Assembly: GCA_900318355.1 (NCBI GenBank)
Contig: ONKE01000065.1
Location: forward strand, 1-64,000
Length of the DNA stretch: 64,000 nucleotides
Origin: an uncultured Bacteroidales bacterium
GTDB lineage: Bacteria > Bacteroidota > Bacteroidia > Bacteroidales > UBA932
Reading direction: 5' to 3'
How positions within the stretch are numbered: the first letter of the stretch is position 1; every line of letters begins with the position of its first letter. Position numbers and translations under genes: made by a program. Under the pieces are notes generated by a model. It ran no database searches. It worked only from the letters and a program-made list of their open reading frames with translations, and was not told the origin of the DNA. Below are positions 25,838 to 34,095 of the stretch, piece after piece.

Positions 25838-27085
25838 TTATTTTCCATGAGTCAACACAACGTTGCCAAAGAGGTGCAAGTTGCAATTGACTGTTCTGTC
25901 ATTATTGTCCAGTACTTCCCGGAAAGACTTTTCGCCGGGATATCGCGCCGCGGCTATTTCCCACAGGGCGCTGGACGCCTGGTCGTTGTGGTTTATGAAC
26001 CATTCCTCCCCGGCGTAGATGCTGCCGGAACAGTCGTGAGTGGAGAAATACCTTGCGTAGTGTTTCCACGTCTTGAATATGCTCTCGCCGTGTTCGCCTT
26101 CCCAGGAATAGAGGTCGAAGCCGTTATTGCGGCATATTTCCGCCGCTGCGACCAGCAGAGTCGTTGTCAGGCAACAATACTGCAGTCCGCGGTCGGGTTT
26201 CGTGACATAATCCTTGTAATGGCCGCTCATCTGGAAATGACGGTAGCGGTCGAATATTTCTCCGTCGTGTACGGGATAGCCTGATGGTTCGCGGTAGTAA
26301 GGCTCGTCTCCCTCCATCAGGATGCAGCCTTCCACAAGGTCAAGGAGGTCGCGCTCGTTTTCGTTGCTGTCAAAGGCATATTGCAACAGACTATCATCGC
26401 CAAGAATAACGGCAATCGCCAGAAGCCCGAGCGTTTCGGCAGCAGGATGGTTCTGGAAGTACTGACGGTCGTAGTAGTCATTGATTTTCCATCGGCGGGC
26501 TCCTTCTTTAATAACCGGGACAAGAGCTTCAACCCACTGGCAAAAACGCTTCTGAAGCGCCTCTGACGGCAGATTGTCCGCCATTAGGAGGTCGTAGCCA
26601 TACAGGAAAGGGAATATACCGCGGGCCGCCAGCATACCGCCTTCGCCGCTGTCGGTACTGTCGTTGATCCGGGTCCCGGCAAAGCTTTCTCCAGAAGTCC
26701 ATTGTTCCAGGATTCCAATGGCGGCATCGGCATATCTCTTATTCCTCGTAATCTGCCAGAGGATGGCCAGATCCCTGACCATTGCGCCGTCACGCTGGCC
26801 GCCGTTGTAGAACGACATGCCATCATCTCCGAAATACGGCGAGGCTGTCCAGGTGCCGGATACAGCAGTACTGCACAGTTCCCGGAGCGAGTTGTAGCAG
26901 GATTCGAAGGGTTCCTTGCCCGAAAGGGCATTCTGCTGCATTGATGCAATATCCTGGCTGGAAAGAATCAGACGTGGAAACGATTGGCTTATCGCAATAG
27001 TCCGACCCGGGGCATTGACAGACATGCACCCTGTCAGAATGAGCAAGGCTATAATTGTGATATTCGCTAATTTAAATCGTTCCAT
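25838..27085 (-). CDS. Alginate-lyase-fold lipoprotein, first gene of the polysaccharide locus
   Basis: A 415-residue lipoprotein (MERFKLANITIIALLILTGC) consisting of the lyase-like domain alone, without an added N-terminal module. Shared motifs are INDYYDRQYFQNHPAAETLGL, ERDLLDLVEGCILMEGD, GEIFDRYRHFQMSG, and RGLQYCCLTTTLL. It is more divergent than the other two copies and ends differently (no QMHDQLGYTRL). The Asn-His pair and the GLQY Tyr are kept, so activity is plausible. It is the promoter-proximal gene, facing the hybrid regulator. Family placement (PL5-, PL38- or another alginate-lyase-clan member) is not resolvable here. Confidence 0.72.
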   Translation of the reverse strand: MERFKLANITIIALLILTGCMSVNAPGRTIAISQSFPRLILSSQDIASMQQNALSGKEPFESCYNSLRELCSTAVSGTWTASPYFGDDGMSFYNGGQRDGAMVRDLAILWQITRNKRYADAAIGILEQWTSGESFAGTRINDSTDSGEGGMLAARGIFPFLYGYDLLMADNLPSEALQKRFCQWVEALVPVIKEGARRWKINDYYDRQYFQNHPAAETLGLLAIAVILGDDSLLQYAFDSNENERDLLDLVEGCILMEGDEPYYREPSGYPVHDGEIFDRYRHFQMSGHYKDYVTKPDRGLQYCCLTTTLLVAAAEICRNNGFDLYSWEGEHGESIFKTWKHYARYFSTHDCSGSIYAGEEWFINHNDQASSALWEIAAARYPGEKSFREVLDNNDRTVNCNLHLFGNVVLTHGK

Positions 27086-27102
27086 ACATGTCTATCTAAT
27101 TG

Positions 27103-27129
27103 CAAATTTAACTGCATATTCCGGCGCCG
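27103..27129 (-). promoter_or_regulatory. PUL promoter -7 box and CGGCGCCG palindrome
   Basis: TAAATTTG on the minus strand (27110-27103) lies 17 bp before the first lyase ATG. The palindrome CGGCGCCG (27122-27129) sits in the spacer upstream; the same palindrome recurs at 27182-27189 in the opposing promoter. No clear -33 TTTG, as expected of an activated promoter. Confidence 0.5.
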
Positions 27130-27176
27130 AATGGGCGAAAATTGCCTTTAAATTGGGTAGAAATCGTCTTAATAGC

Positions 27177-27205
27177 TTGCGGCGCCGGTTTTTTTTATAT
27201 CTTTG
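27177..27205 (+). promoter_or_regulatory. Promoter of the hybrid two-component regulator
   Basis: TTG (27177-27179), an 18-bp spacer, then TATCTTTG (27198-27205), 7 bp before the regulator ATG. The spacer contains a CGGCGCCG palindrome (27182-27189), so the regulator or another factor could bind both promoters. Confidence 0.6.
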
Positions 27206-27212
27206 AATTGCT

Positions 27213-30200
27213 ATGCTGACTTCGTTATTATTACTGTTTCTTTCTGTCCTGCCAACCCCGGTTTTTCACCACAAGGGAATGGAATCAGGCTTGTCCCAAC
27301 TCACCATAAACGGTCTGTATCAGGACGAAAACGGAACATTGTGGGTTGGAACCCGCAACGGCGTAAAATATTACGACGGAACATCGTTTCTGCCTCTTAC
27401 TTTCCCGGAACAGAGTTCCTGGGTCATGTCCAACCTGGTTCCGACTGTTTGCGGAGACGGCACCGGATCTATTTTTATCAATACCGACTATTCCGTAGTC
27501 CGCTATGACCTGGCGGAAGACAAAACAGAGACGCTTTTCTCTCAGACGCGCACTTCTTCCCCGCCCGATATTTCCATTCATTTCGGCCCTTCGGGACTAT
27601 GGATCGGCTGCGCAAACCGTATTTACCGATGGACCAGGGAAACCGGTCTCCAAAATATCGCTTCGCTTAAAACACCCGGGGCTTCCATTTCCTCCTTGCT
27701 TGAACATGACGGAACCTTGTATATAGGTACGCGAAAGGACGGGCTTCTGGGTCTCTCGAGCAGCGAAAAAGAAGATGTGCTTATTGGCCCTTGCAGCGAA
27801 GTGATAACCCTGTTTGCGGATTCCGCGGGGCATATCTGGTGCGGGACCTTCGAACATGGGGCATATTCCCTGGACGGAACTTCCATTTTGAATTATTCCA
27901 CGGCCGGTCCTGTCAAACTGAGCAGCAATTATATCCGTACTTTTTCAGAAGACAGCTACGGACGTATCTGGATAGGAACTTCACATGGCGTTGATATTAT
28001 CGACCTTTCGGCGGAAAAGGTCACTCATTGCGGACTTTCCACTCCGGGCCATCCCGGATTGAGCAACCTTTCAGTCTGGTCTCTGCTCAGGGATAGGCAG
28101 GGTAACATGTGGATAGGCTCCTATTATGGAGGCCTGGATTATTGTTCATTTGCCAATGAGGTTTTTTCTTTCGAGAATTTCGGCCTGACCGGCGGCAATG
28201 GTTATCCGCTTATCAGTGATGCCGCCGTTGACCGCAGTGGAATCGTATGGCTGGCCACGGAAAGCAATGCCCTCATCCGCTATGACGGCACCTCATGGCG
28301 TTTCATGCGCGAACTCCCTTTTGCCGGATATAATATCAAAGACCTCCTGATGGAAAAGGATTCCACCACACTGTGGGTCAGTACGCATATGGGTGGCCTT
28401 TGGCGTTACAATACTGTAACCGGTCAAAGTAAACACTTTACTATCAATAATAAAGATATGACCGCCCGGTCGGAGAGCCTTATCTCTGCCGGCAAATTCG
28501 GACGCCATCTCCTTATCGGGACGCTACAGGGAGTGTATTGGGTGAATCCGGAAAGCGGGCAGATCAATCCCGTCCCTGAAGTAAACCGTTATGTATATGA
28601 AGCCGACAGGGTACTTGTCTGCGCCGACTCTGCAACTATTTGGCTGTCAGGCAATACTTTATGCCGGTACACTCCGGGGAACGGCGTTGTCGAAGACTAT
28701 TCCGACAATCTGAAAGAACTTACGGGCGGAGTTCCAATCACCCTTATTTCAATAGCGGAAAACAGCAGCGGAGATATCTATGTAGGTACTGCAGGCTACG
28801 GACTACTTTCCTTTGACCGGCAAAACAATCGCTTTATCAAGGTAAAACCCAGAAAATCTAATTTCCCCAGCCAGTATATCAGTTGCATTTATCCTTCAAG
28901 GGACGGGTATCTTTTACTCGGCACCGACAAGGGTCTATGCCGGTATAATCCAGCTACCGGATTTGTGTATCTACTTGACAATCAATCAGGCTTTCCGCTT
29001 GTTTCAATGCTTCCGGGGTGTATCTCCGACAACCGCGGACAGCTTTTTCTGGGCGGGGTCAACGGTCTGGCGGTAACGACGGAATATCTGCTCAGCGAAA
29101 TGCAGAGGCCACAGACGCTTTCGTTCTCAAGACTTCTTGTAAATAACCAGCCTGTACGTCCTGGGGACAGTTCCGGAATTCTTTCAAAAGCCCTTCGCCT
29201 CACGGATGAAATAATCCTTTCGCATCTCCAGAACGAGCTTACGTTCCATCTCGGAACCGACCATCCGGCAGCCGCCGAGCAAGTCAATTATCTTTTCCAG
29301 CTGGAAGGATTGGACAAGGAATGGACTTTGCACAGCCTTAAGGAACCTATTCATTATGACGGACTTGCTCCTGGCAACTATCATCTTCTTATAGGGCAGG
29401 TCGCCACTCCAGACGAGGTAAGCCTGAAACTCGACATAAGGATTCGCCCTCCGTTCTACTCGTCTTGGTACGCCTGGACCATGTATGCCCTTCTGCTACT
29501 TGGAATTGCTGCATTTGTCTTCTATTTCTTCCTGACGAAATTCAAATTGACGACATCGCTTGCCCTTGAAAGGAAGAATCAGGAGGAAACCGAGAAACTC
29601 AATAAGCAGAAACTGAGGTTTTTCGCCAATATGTCGCATGAGTTGCGGACGCCGCTGACCCTGATTATGGGACATCTTGAACTTCTTAAGAAATCGTCTC
29701 CTCTCATGGCAAGGCAACGCGAAGAAGTGGATATGGCCTACCGCACTGCGGAAGACATGGTCGATATGGTCAGGGACCAGCTTTCATTTATCAAAATGGA
29801 AGAGGGCGGTTTCCAACTTCATCCTGTTTCCGGGGACCTGGTAAGTTTCGTGCGTAACATTATCGATGATTTCCAGGTACTTGCGAGGCAAAAAAACATT
29901 TCTCTTTCCTATACTTCCAGCCTGCCGGAATGCAATGTATCTTTCGACAGGGACAATTTGAAAAAAGTGTTTTACAATTTACTGTCCAATGCCTTCAAAT
30001 ACACGAAAGAAGAAAGCGGACTCATCAGGGTGTATCTCGGTCAGGACAGGCCCGGGGAAGTTTTCATTCGCATTTCCGACAACGGGATAGGCATAGACAA
30101 AAACTCTGTAGGAAAGGTGTTTGAACGCTTCTATCAGTCGGATAACGCCATTAATCGAGATGCTTCGATGACCGGCGCCGGTATCGGCCTTTCCATGGCC

Positions 30201-31151
30201 TCTGAAATCATCTCTATGCATAAAGGACGGATTACGCTCGAAAGCAAGGTGGGTCAAGGAAGTACCTTCACCGTGTTTTTGCCTGTCCTTGAAGATGCTG
30301 TTACTCCGGAAGTTGAGGTCTCGGCACAGGAAGTCCTGCCAAATGATTATTCTCCCACCGAACCCGCTTCTTCGAAGAAAAGGAAATTGTTGCTTGTCGA
30401 GGATGATGAGGCACTTCGCAATATGCTTGTAGAGGTTTTCCGGCCTAAATTCAAGGTTTTGGTGGCATCCAACGGAAAGGAGGGGCTGATGGTAGCCGAA
30501 CGCGAAAGTCCGGATTTAATCATATCAGATATCATGATGCCGGTAATGACCGGTGATGTTTTCTGCAGAAACATCAAGTCGAATTTTGCGACCTCGCATA
30601 TTCCAGTCATACTCCTGACTGCACTGGCCGACGTCGAGGACAATATTCATGGATTCAACTGCGGCGCAGATGATTATATCACAAAGCCATTCAACATCGA
30701 CCTGTTGGTTGCAAGGAGTATCGGACTGCTCAACAACAGGGCTTTGCTCCAGAAGCGTTTTTCCGCTGCCGAACAATCCGACCCACAGATGCTTTCCGAA
30801 AACAACGAGGATATCGAATTCATAGGCCGGCTGATACGCCTTATCGAGGATAATATCTTTGATAAGAATATAAGCGTCAGTTATTTATGTGAGCAGCTTG
30901 CTATGGGGCACACCAAACTTTTCAATAAGATCAAGGGGCTCACCGGGCACTCTCCGCAGGAACTCATTCTGTCGGTGAAAATAAAATATGCGGCCAGAAT
31001 GCTTCGCGAACAGACTGCGCTAAACGTCAGCGATATCGCTTACCAGCTTGGATACAATTCCCTGAACTACTTCGGGAAATGTTTCAAGTCGGCTTTCGGG
31101 ATGTCGCCTTCCGCCTATAGGAAAGAGCATCTTGCTTCCTCGGAGAAATAG
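27213..31151 (+). CDS. Hybrid two-component system regulator (HTCS)
   Basis: A 1312-residue one-protein two-component system. Order: signal peptide; two seven-bladed Reg_prop propellers in the periplasm (about 20-620; repeated LWVGTRNGV/IWIGTSHGV motifs); Y_Y_Y domain (about 660-740); one membrane segment (about 752-773); HisKA with FFANMSHELRTPL (phospho-His about 809); HATPase (NLLSNAFKYT, DNGIGID, GAGIGLSMA); receiver domain (LLVEDDEALR, phospho-Asp in ISDIMMP, about 1104); AraC-type helix-turn-helix (about 1210-1305, SVSYLCEQLAMGHTKLFNKIKG). It senses a released oligosaccharide and activates the divergent locus. Its 3' end overlaps the convergent gene by 68 bp. Confidence 0.96.
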   Translation: MLTSLLLLFLSVLPTPVFHHKGMESGLSQLTINGLYQDENGTLWVGTRNGVKYYDGTSFLPLTFPEQSSWVMSNLVPTVCGDGTGSIFINTDYSVVRYDLAEDKTETLFSQTRTSSPPDISIHFGPSGLWIGCANRIYRWTRETGLQNIASLKTPGASISSLLEHDGTLYIGTRKDGLLGLSSSEKEDVLIGPCSEVITLFADSAGHIWCGTFEHGAYSLDGTSILNYSTAGPVKLSSNYIRTFSEDSYGRIWIGTSHGVDIIDLSAEKVTHCGLSTPGHPGLSNLSVWSLLRDRQGNMWIGSYYGGLDYCSFANEVFSFENFGLTGGNGYPLISDAAVDRSGIVWLATESNALIRYDGTSWRFMRELPFAGYNIKDLLMEKDSTTLWVSTHMGGLWRYNTVTGQSKHFTINNKDMTARSESLISAGKFGRHLLIGTLQGVYWVNPESGQINPVPEVNRYVYEADRVLVCADSATIWLSGNTLCRYTPGNGVVEDYSDNLKELTGGVPITLISIAENSSGDIYVGTAGYGLLSFDRQNNRFIKVKPRKSNFPSQYISCIYPSRDGYLLLGTDKGLCRYNPATGFVYLLDNQSGFPLVSMLPGCISDNRGQLFLGGVNGLAVTTEYLLSEMQRPQTLSFSRLLVNNQPVRPGDSSGILSKALRLTDEIILSHLQNELTFHLGTDHPAAAEQVNYLFQLEGLDKEWTLHSLKEPIHYDGLAPGNYHLLIGQVATPDEVSLKLDIRIRPPFYSSWYAWTMYALLLLGIAAFVFYFFLTKFKLTTSLALERKNQEETEKLNKQKLRFFANMSHELRTPLTLIMGHLELLKKSSPLMARQREEVDMAYRTAEDMVDMVRDQLSFIKMEEGGFQLHPVSGDLVSFVRNIIDDFQVLARQKNISLSYTSSLPECNVSFDRDNLKKVFYNLLSNAFKYTKEESGLIRVYLGQDRPGEVFIRISDNGIGIDKNSVGKVFERFYQSDNAINRDASMTGAGIGLSMASEIISMHKGRITLESKVGQGSTFTVFLPVLEDAVTPEVEVSAQEVLPNDYSPTEPASSKKRKLLLVEDDEALRNMLVEVFRPKFKVLVASNGKEGLMVAERESPDLIISDIMMPVMTGDVFCRNIKSNFATSHIPVILLTALADVEDNIHGFNCGADDYITKPFNIDLLVARSIGLLNNRALLQKRFSAAEQSDPQMLSENNEDIEFIGRLIRLIEDNIFDKNISVSYLCEQLAMGHTKLFNKIKGLTGHSPQELILSVKIKYAARMLREQTALNVSDIAYQLGYNSLNYFGKCFKSAFGMSPSAYRKEHLASSEK

Positions 31152-32046
31152 TTTGGCGGGTGTGGACAGGTAGCAGTGGAGGATTATTTGCGCGGATCAG
31201 GGAGAGATAGGTTTCGCCGCCAGGGAGGGCGGCGAGGCGCTCCTTCAGGCGGTGGACGCGGTTGTAGACGTTTTGTTTGTCGCGGCCGGTAAGGGTGGAG
31301 AGGGTGGTGTTGGAAAGCCCGGCTGCGAGGTAGGCCAGCAGGTGGACGTCGTCGTCTTTAAGGGTCCCCTGCAGGGAACGGACGGTGGCGGCGGTGCGGT
31401 CGTCAAGCAGGTAGAAGGGGTCGCGGCGGAGGGTGTTAATCAGCGAGTTGACTTCGCCGAGTACCTTGGGCTTGAGGTTGTCCGTGCCTTCGTAGATGTA
31501 GTATTGTTCGCAAAGGCGCTCGAGGACTTCGCGCTCGGGGCGGCGGGCCGAAAGCCGCGACTGGAGGTCTTCGGCCACGGACAGGAGCCGCTCGGTTTCG
31601 GCGTGTTCTTCGGCCAACTGCTTTTCAGTCAGGAGTTTTCGGGCGCGGAAGTACCAAAACAGCGTGGCGATTACCGCAAGGAGGAAGAAAATGAGCACGA
31701 AGAGGCGGGCCTGACGGGCTTGCAACCGCGCGATTTCCAGTTCTTTACGGTCGATCAGGTATTGGATCTGGTCCAGCGAGGATGCCTGCTGGAAGGCCGC
31801 CAATTCGAGTGAGTCGAGTTCGTTGGCGGCAAAGGTTTCGAGGATGGTCCGGGTTGTGTCTAGGGTAGATTCTTCGCTTGCGCTCAGAATGACAGGCGCG
31901 CTAGAAATGCCTTGAGAGGCGGACTGCGGGCCAGAGGAGGAACCCGGCGAGGCGGTGACGACGGCCGGGTGCAAGACGCCGGCGGTCTCCCTTGACGCGC
32001 AAGCGGAGACCACCAGCAGAATTGTTATGAGACCTTTTAAACGCAC
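31084..32046 (-). CDS. Membrane-anchored protein with C-terminal helix-turn-helix-like region
   Basis: A 320-residue product starting with GTG (shares a base with the glyS stop, TAGTG). It shows a lipoprotein-like leader (LITILLVVSAC), a low-complexity stretch, a membrane segment (about 113-135, LFVLIFFLLAVIATLFWYF), a coiled coil (about 136-170) and a C-terminal region resembling a LuxR-like helix-turn-helix (DVHLLAYLAAGLSNTTLSTLTGRDKQNVYNRVHRLKERL). This is the C-terminal architecture of Bacteroidota TPR-TM-HTH regulators, but the long TPR part is missing. Residues about 50-58 come from a dispersed repeat. The last about 22 codons are antisense to the HTCS gene. It may be a shortened paralogue or a degraded gene. 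Confidence 0.6.
   Translation of the reverse strand: MRLKGLITILLVVSACASRETAGVLHPAVVTASPGSSSGPQSASQGISSAPVILSASEESTLDTTRTILETFAANELDSLELAAFQQASSLDQIQYLIDRKELEIARLQARQARLFVLIFFLLAVIATLFWYFRARKLLTEKQLAEEHAETERLLSVAEDLQSRLSARRPEREVLERLCEQYYIYEGTDNLKPKVLGEVNSLINTLRRDPFYLLDDRTAATVRSLQGTLKDDDVHLLAYLAAGLSNTTLSTLTGRDKQNVYNRVHRLKERLAALPGGETYLSLIRANNPPLLPVHTRQTISPRKQDALSYRRKATSRKPT
31866..31893 (-). repeat. Dispersed 27-28 bp repeat, copy 3 (in frame inside a CDS)
   Basis: The minus strand reads GTCATTCTGAGCGCAAGCG then AAGAATCTA. It is translated as VILSASEES within the N-terminal linker of the membrane protein at 31084-32046. Confidence 0.9.
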
Positions 32047-33584
32047 TAAATATTGCGGAGCAAGTTGCTCATATTCACCTTTTTGTCGATAAGGGCGCGG
32101 AGCTCTGCGATAGGGACGCGAACCTGTTCCATGGTGTCGCGGTCGCGGACGGTGACGCAGCGGTCCTGGAGGGATTCGTTGTCGACGGTGACGCAGAACG
32201 GGGTGCCTATAGCGTCCTGACGGCGGTAGCGCTTGCCGATGGAGTCTTTCTCGTCGTACTGGTAGGCGAAGTCGAATTTAATTTCGTTGACTACTTCCTG
32301 GGCGAGCTCCGGCAGTCCGTCTTTCTTTACGAGCGGCAGCACGGCAACCTTGATAGGAGCCAGCGGAGCGGGGATGCTGAGGACGACGCGGGTGTCGCCG
32401 CCTTCGAGCTGCTCCACTTTGTAGGAATGGGAGAGGATGGCCAGGAACATGCGGTCGACGCCGATGGAGGTTTCTACGCAGTAGGGGACATAGCTCTCGC
32501 CGAGCTCGGGGTCGAAGTACTGTATCTTCTTGCCGCTGAGTTTCTGGTGGTTGCCAAGGTCGAAGTCGGTGCGGGAGTGGATGCCCTCGAGCTCCTTGAA
32601 ACCGAAGGGGAAGTTGAACTCGATATCGGTGGCGGCGTTGGCGTAGTGGGCCAGCTTCTCATGGTCGTGGAAACGGTAGTTTTCCGCGCCCATTCCGAGG
32701 GCGACGTGCCATTTCATGCGGTTTTCCTTCCATTTGGCGAACCATTCCATCTCGGTGCCGGGACGGCAGAAGAATTCCATCTCCATCTGTTCGAATTCGC
32801 GCATGCGGAAGATGAACTGCCTGGCTACGATTTCGTTACGGAAGGCCTTTCCGATCTGGGCGATACCGAAGGGAATCTTCATGTGGCCGGTCTTCTGGAC
32901 GTTGAGATATTCGACGAAGATGCCCTGGGCGGTCTCGGGACGCAGGTAAATCTTGTCGTCGGCCTCGCCGGTGTTGCTGATCTGGGTCGAGAACATCAGG
33001 TTGAACTGACGGACATCGGTCCAGTTGCGGGTGCCGGAGATAGGGTCAACTATCTCACAGTCAAGTATTATCTGCTTGTATTCGGCCAGGTCGTTGGCGT
33101 TTTCGGCTGCTACGTAGCGATTGTGGACTTCGTCGTATTTCGCCTGCTCACGCAGGACGTTGGGGTTCGTCGCGCGGAACTGGGCTTCGTCAAAGCTGTC
33201 GCCGAAACGCTTGCGGCCCTTGGCCACTTCCTTGTTTATCTTTTCTTCGATTTTGCCGAGGTAGTCTTCGATGAGGACGTCGGCACGATAGCGCTTCTTG
33301 GAGTCCTTGTTGTCGATGAGCGGGTCGTTGAAAGCGGCCACGTGACCGGAGGCGACCCATGTCTTCGGGTGCATGAAAACGCAGGAGTCGATGCCCACGA
33401 CGTTTTCATTGAGCCTTGTCATGGCTTCCCACCAGTAGCGTTTGATGTTGTTTTTGAGTTCGACGCCCATCTGGCCGTAGTCATAGACGGCGGCAAGACC
33501 GTCGTAGATTTCGCTGGAAGGGAAAATGAATCCGTATTCCTTGCAGTGGGCCACCAGGACCTTGAAGAGTTCGTCTTGTGTCAT
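32046..33584 (-). CDS. glyS: Glycyl-tRNA synthetase (dimeric class II type)
   Basis: A 512-residue class II aminoacyl-tRNA synthetase of the eukaryote-like, single-polypeptide glycine type. It has N-terminal YGFIFPSSEIYDGLAAVYDYGQMGVELKNNIK, motif 2 region FRNEIVARQFIFRMREFEQMEMEFF, motif 3 region PYCVETSIGVDRMFLAIL, and a C-terminal anticodon-binding domain (about 400-512). It charges tRNA-Gly. Transcription probably starts at a TAATTTTG box upstream, and the membrane-protein gene follows with a one-base overlap. Confidence 0.97.
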   Translation of the reverse strand: MTQDELFKVLVAHCKEYGFIFPSSEIYDGLAAVYDYGQMGVELKNNIKRYWWEAMTRLNENVVGIDSCVFMHPKTWVASGHVAAFNDPLIDNKDSKKRYRADVLIEDYLGKIEEKINKEVAKGRKRFGDSFDEAQFRATNPNVLREQAKYDEVHNRYVAAENANDLAEYKQIILDCEIVDPISGTRNWTDVRQFNLMFSTQISNTGEADDKIYLRPETAQGIFVEYLNVQKTGHMKIPFGIAQIGKAFRNEIVARQFIFRMREFEQMEMEFFCRPGTEMEWFAKWKENRMKWHVALGMGAENYRFHDHEKLAHYANAATDIEFNFPFGFKELEGIHSRTDFDLGNHQKLSGKKIQYFDPELGESYVPYCVETSIGVDRMFLAILSHSYKVEQLEGGDTRVVLSIPAPLAPIKVAVLPLVKKDGLPELAQEVVNEIKFDFAYQYDEKDSIGKRYRRQDAIGTPFCVTVDNESLQDRCVTVRDRDTMEQVRVPIAELRALIDKKVNMSNLLRNI

Positions 33585-33604
33585 GATACAGTACTATATT
33601 TTTG

Positions 33605-33612
33605 CAAAATTA
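33605..33612 (-). promoter_or_regulatory. Candidate glyS -7 box (TAATTTTG)
   Basis: TAATTTTG on the minus strand lies 20 bp before the glyS ATG and overlaps the last bases of folK. No -33 element is evident. Confidence 0.45.
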
Positions 33613-34095
33613 ATCATTTCCACGGAAAAAATCCGAAAATGCCGCGCGGATTTCCTCCGAGACGACTTCCGAGAGGGGTTTCAATATGAAATCACGCTCG
33701 GGAATCATTGGATGAGGTATGGTAAGTATTTCGGTTTTAATTGTTTGCTTTCCATAGAAAAGGATGTCCACATCCACCGGGCGGTCGTGATAGATGCGCC
33801 GGCCTTCCGCGTCGAACAGCGGCTCTTCCTTTCTTCCGGCTTCTTTTTCAATGCGCTTGCATTGCCGCAGGAGGGCATGTGAATGCAGCAGCGGGTCCTG
33901 TCCGGCTTCCGGAATGTCGTAGCGGACTACGGCGTCGAGAAACTTCGGACCCTCAAAGCCCCAGGCCTCCGATTCATGCATTTCGGACAGAGCCGCAGGA
34001 GAGGTCCGGAAGAAGTCGGACAATTTTTCGACAGCGGTGAGAATATGCCGCCGCCTGTCTCCGAGATTGCTTCCTATGGAGAGGTATATTTCCAT
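33610..34095 (-). CDS. folK: HPPK (hydroxymethyldihydropterin pyrophosphokinase)
   Basis: A 161-residue folate-synthesis enzyme: N-terminal YLSIGSNLGDRRRHI, and the signature with metal ligands in YHDRPVDVDILFYG, followed by IPHPMIPERDFILKPLSE. It transfers pyrophosphate from ATP to 6-hydroxymethyl-7,8-dihydropterin. Its ATG overlaps the sufT stop by one base (TGATG), making it the last gene of the sufS-sufE-sufT-folK unit. Confidence 0.95.
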   Translation of the reverse strand: MEIYLSIGSNLGDRRRHILTAVEKLSDFFRTSPAALSEMHESEAWGFEGPKFLDAVVRYDIPEAGQDPLLHSHALLRQCKRIEKEAGRKEEPLFDAEGRRIYHDRPVDVDILFYGKQTIKTEILTIPHPMIPERDFILKPLSEVVSEEIRAAFSDFFRGND

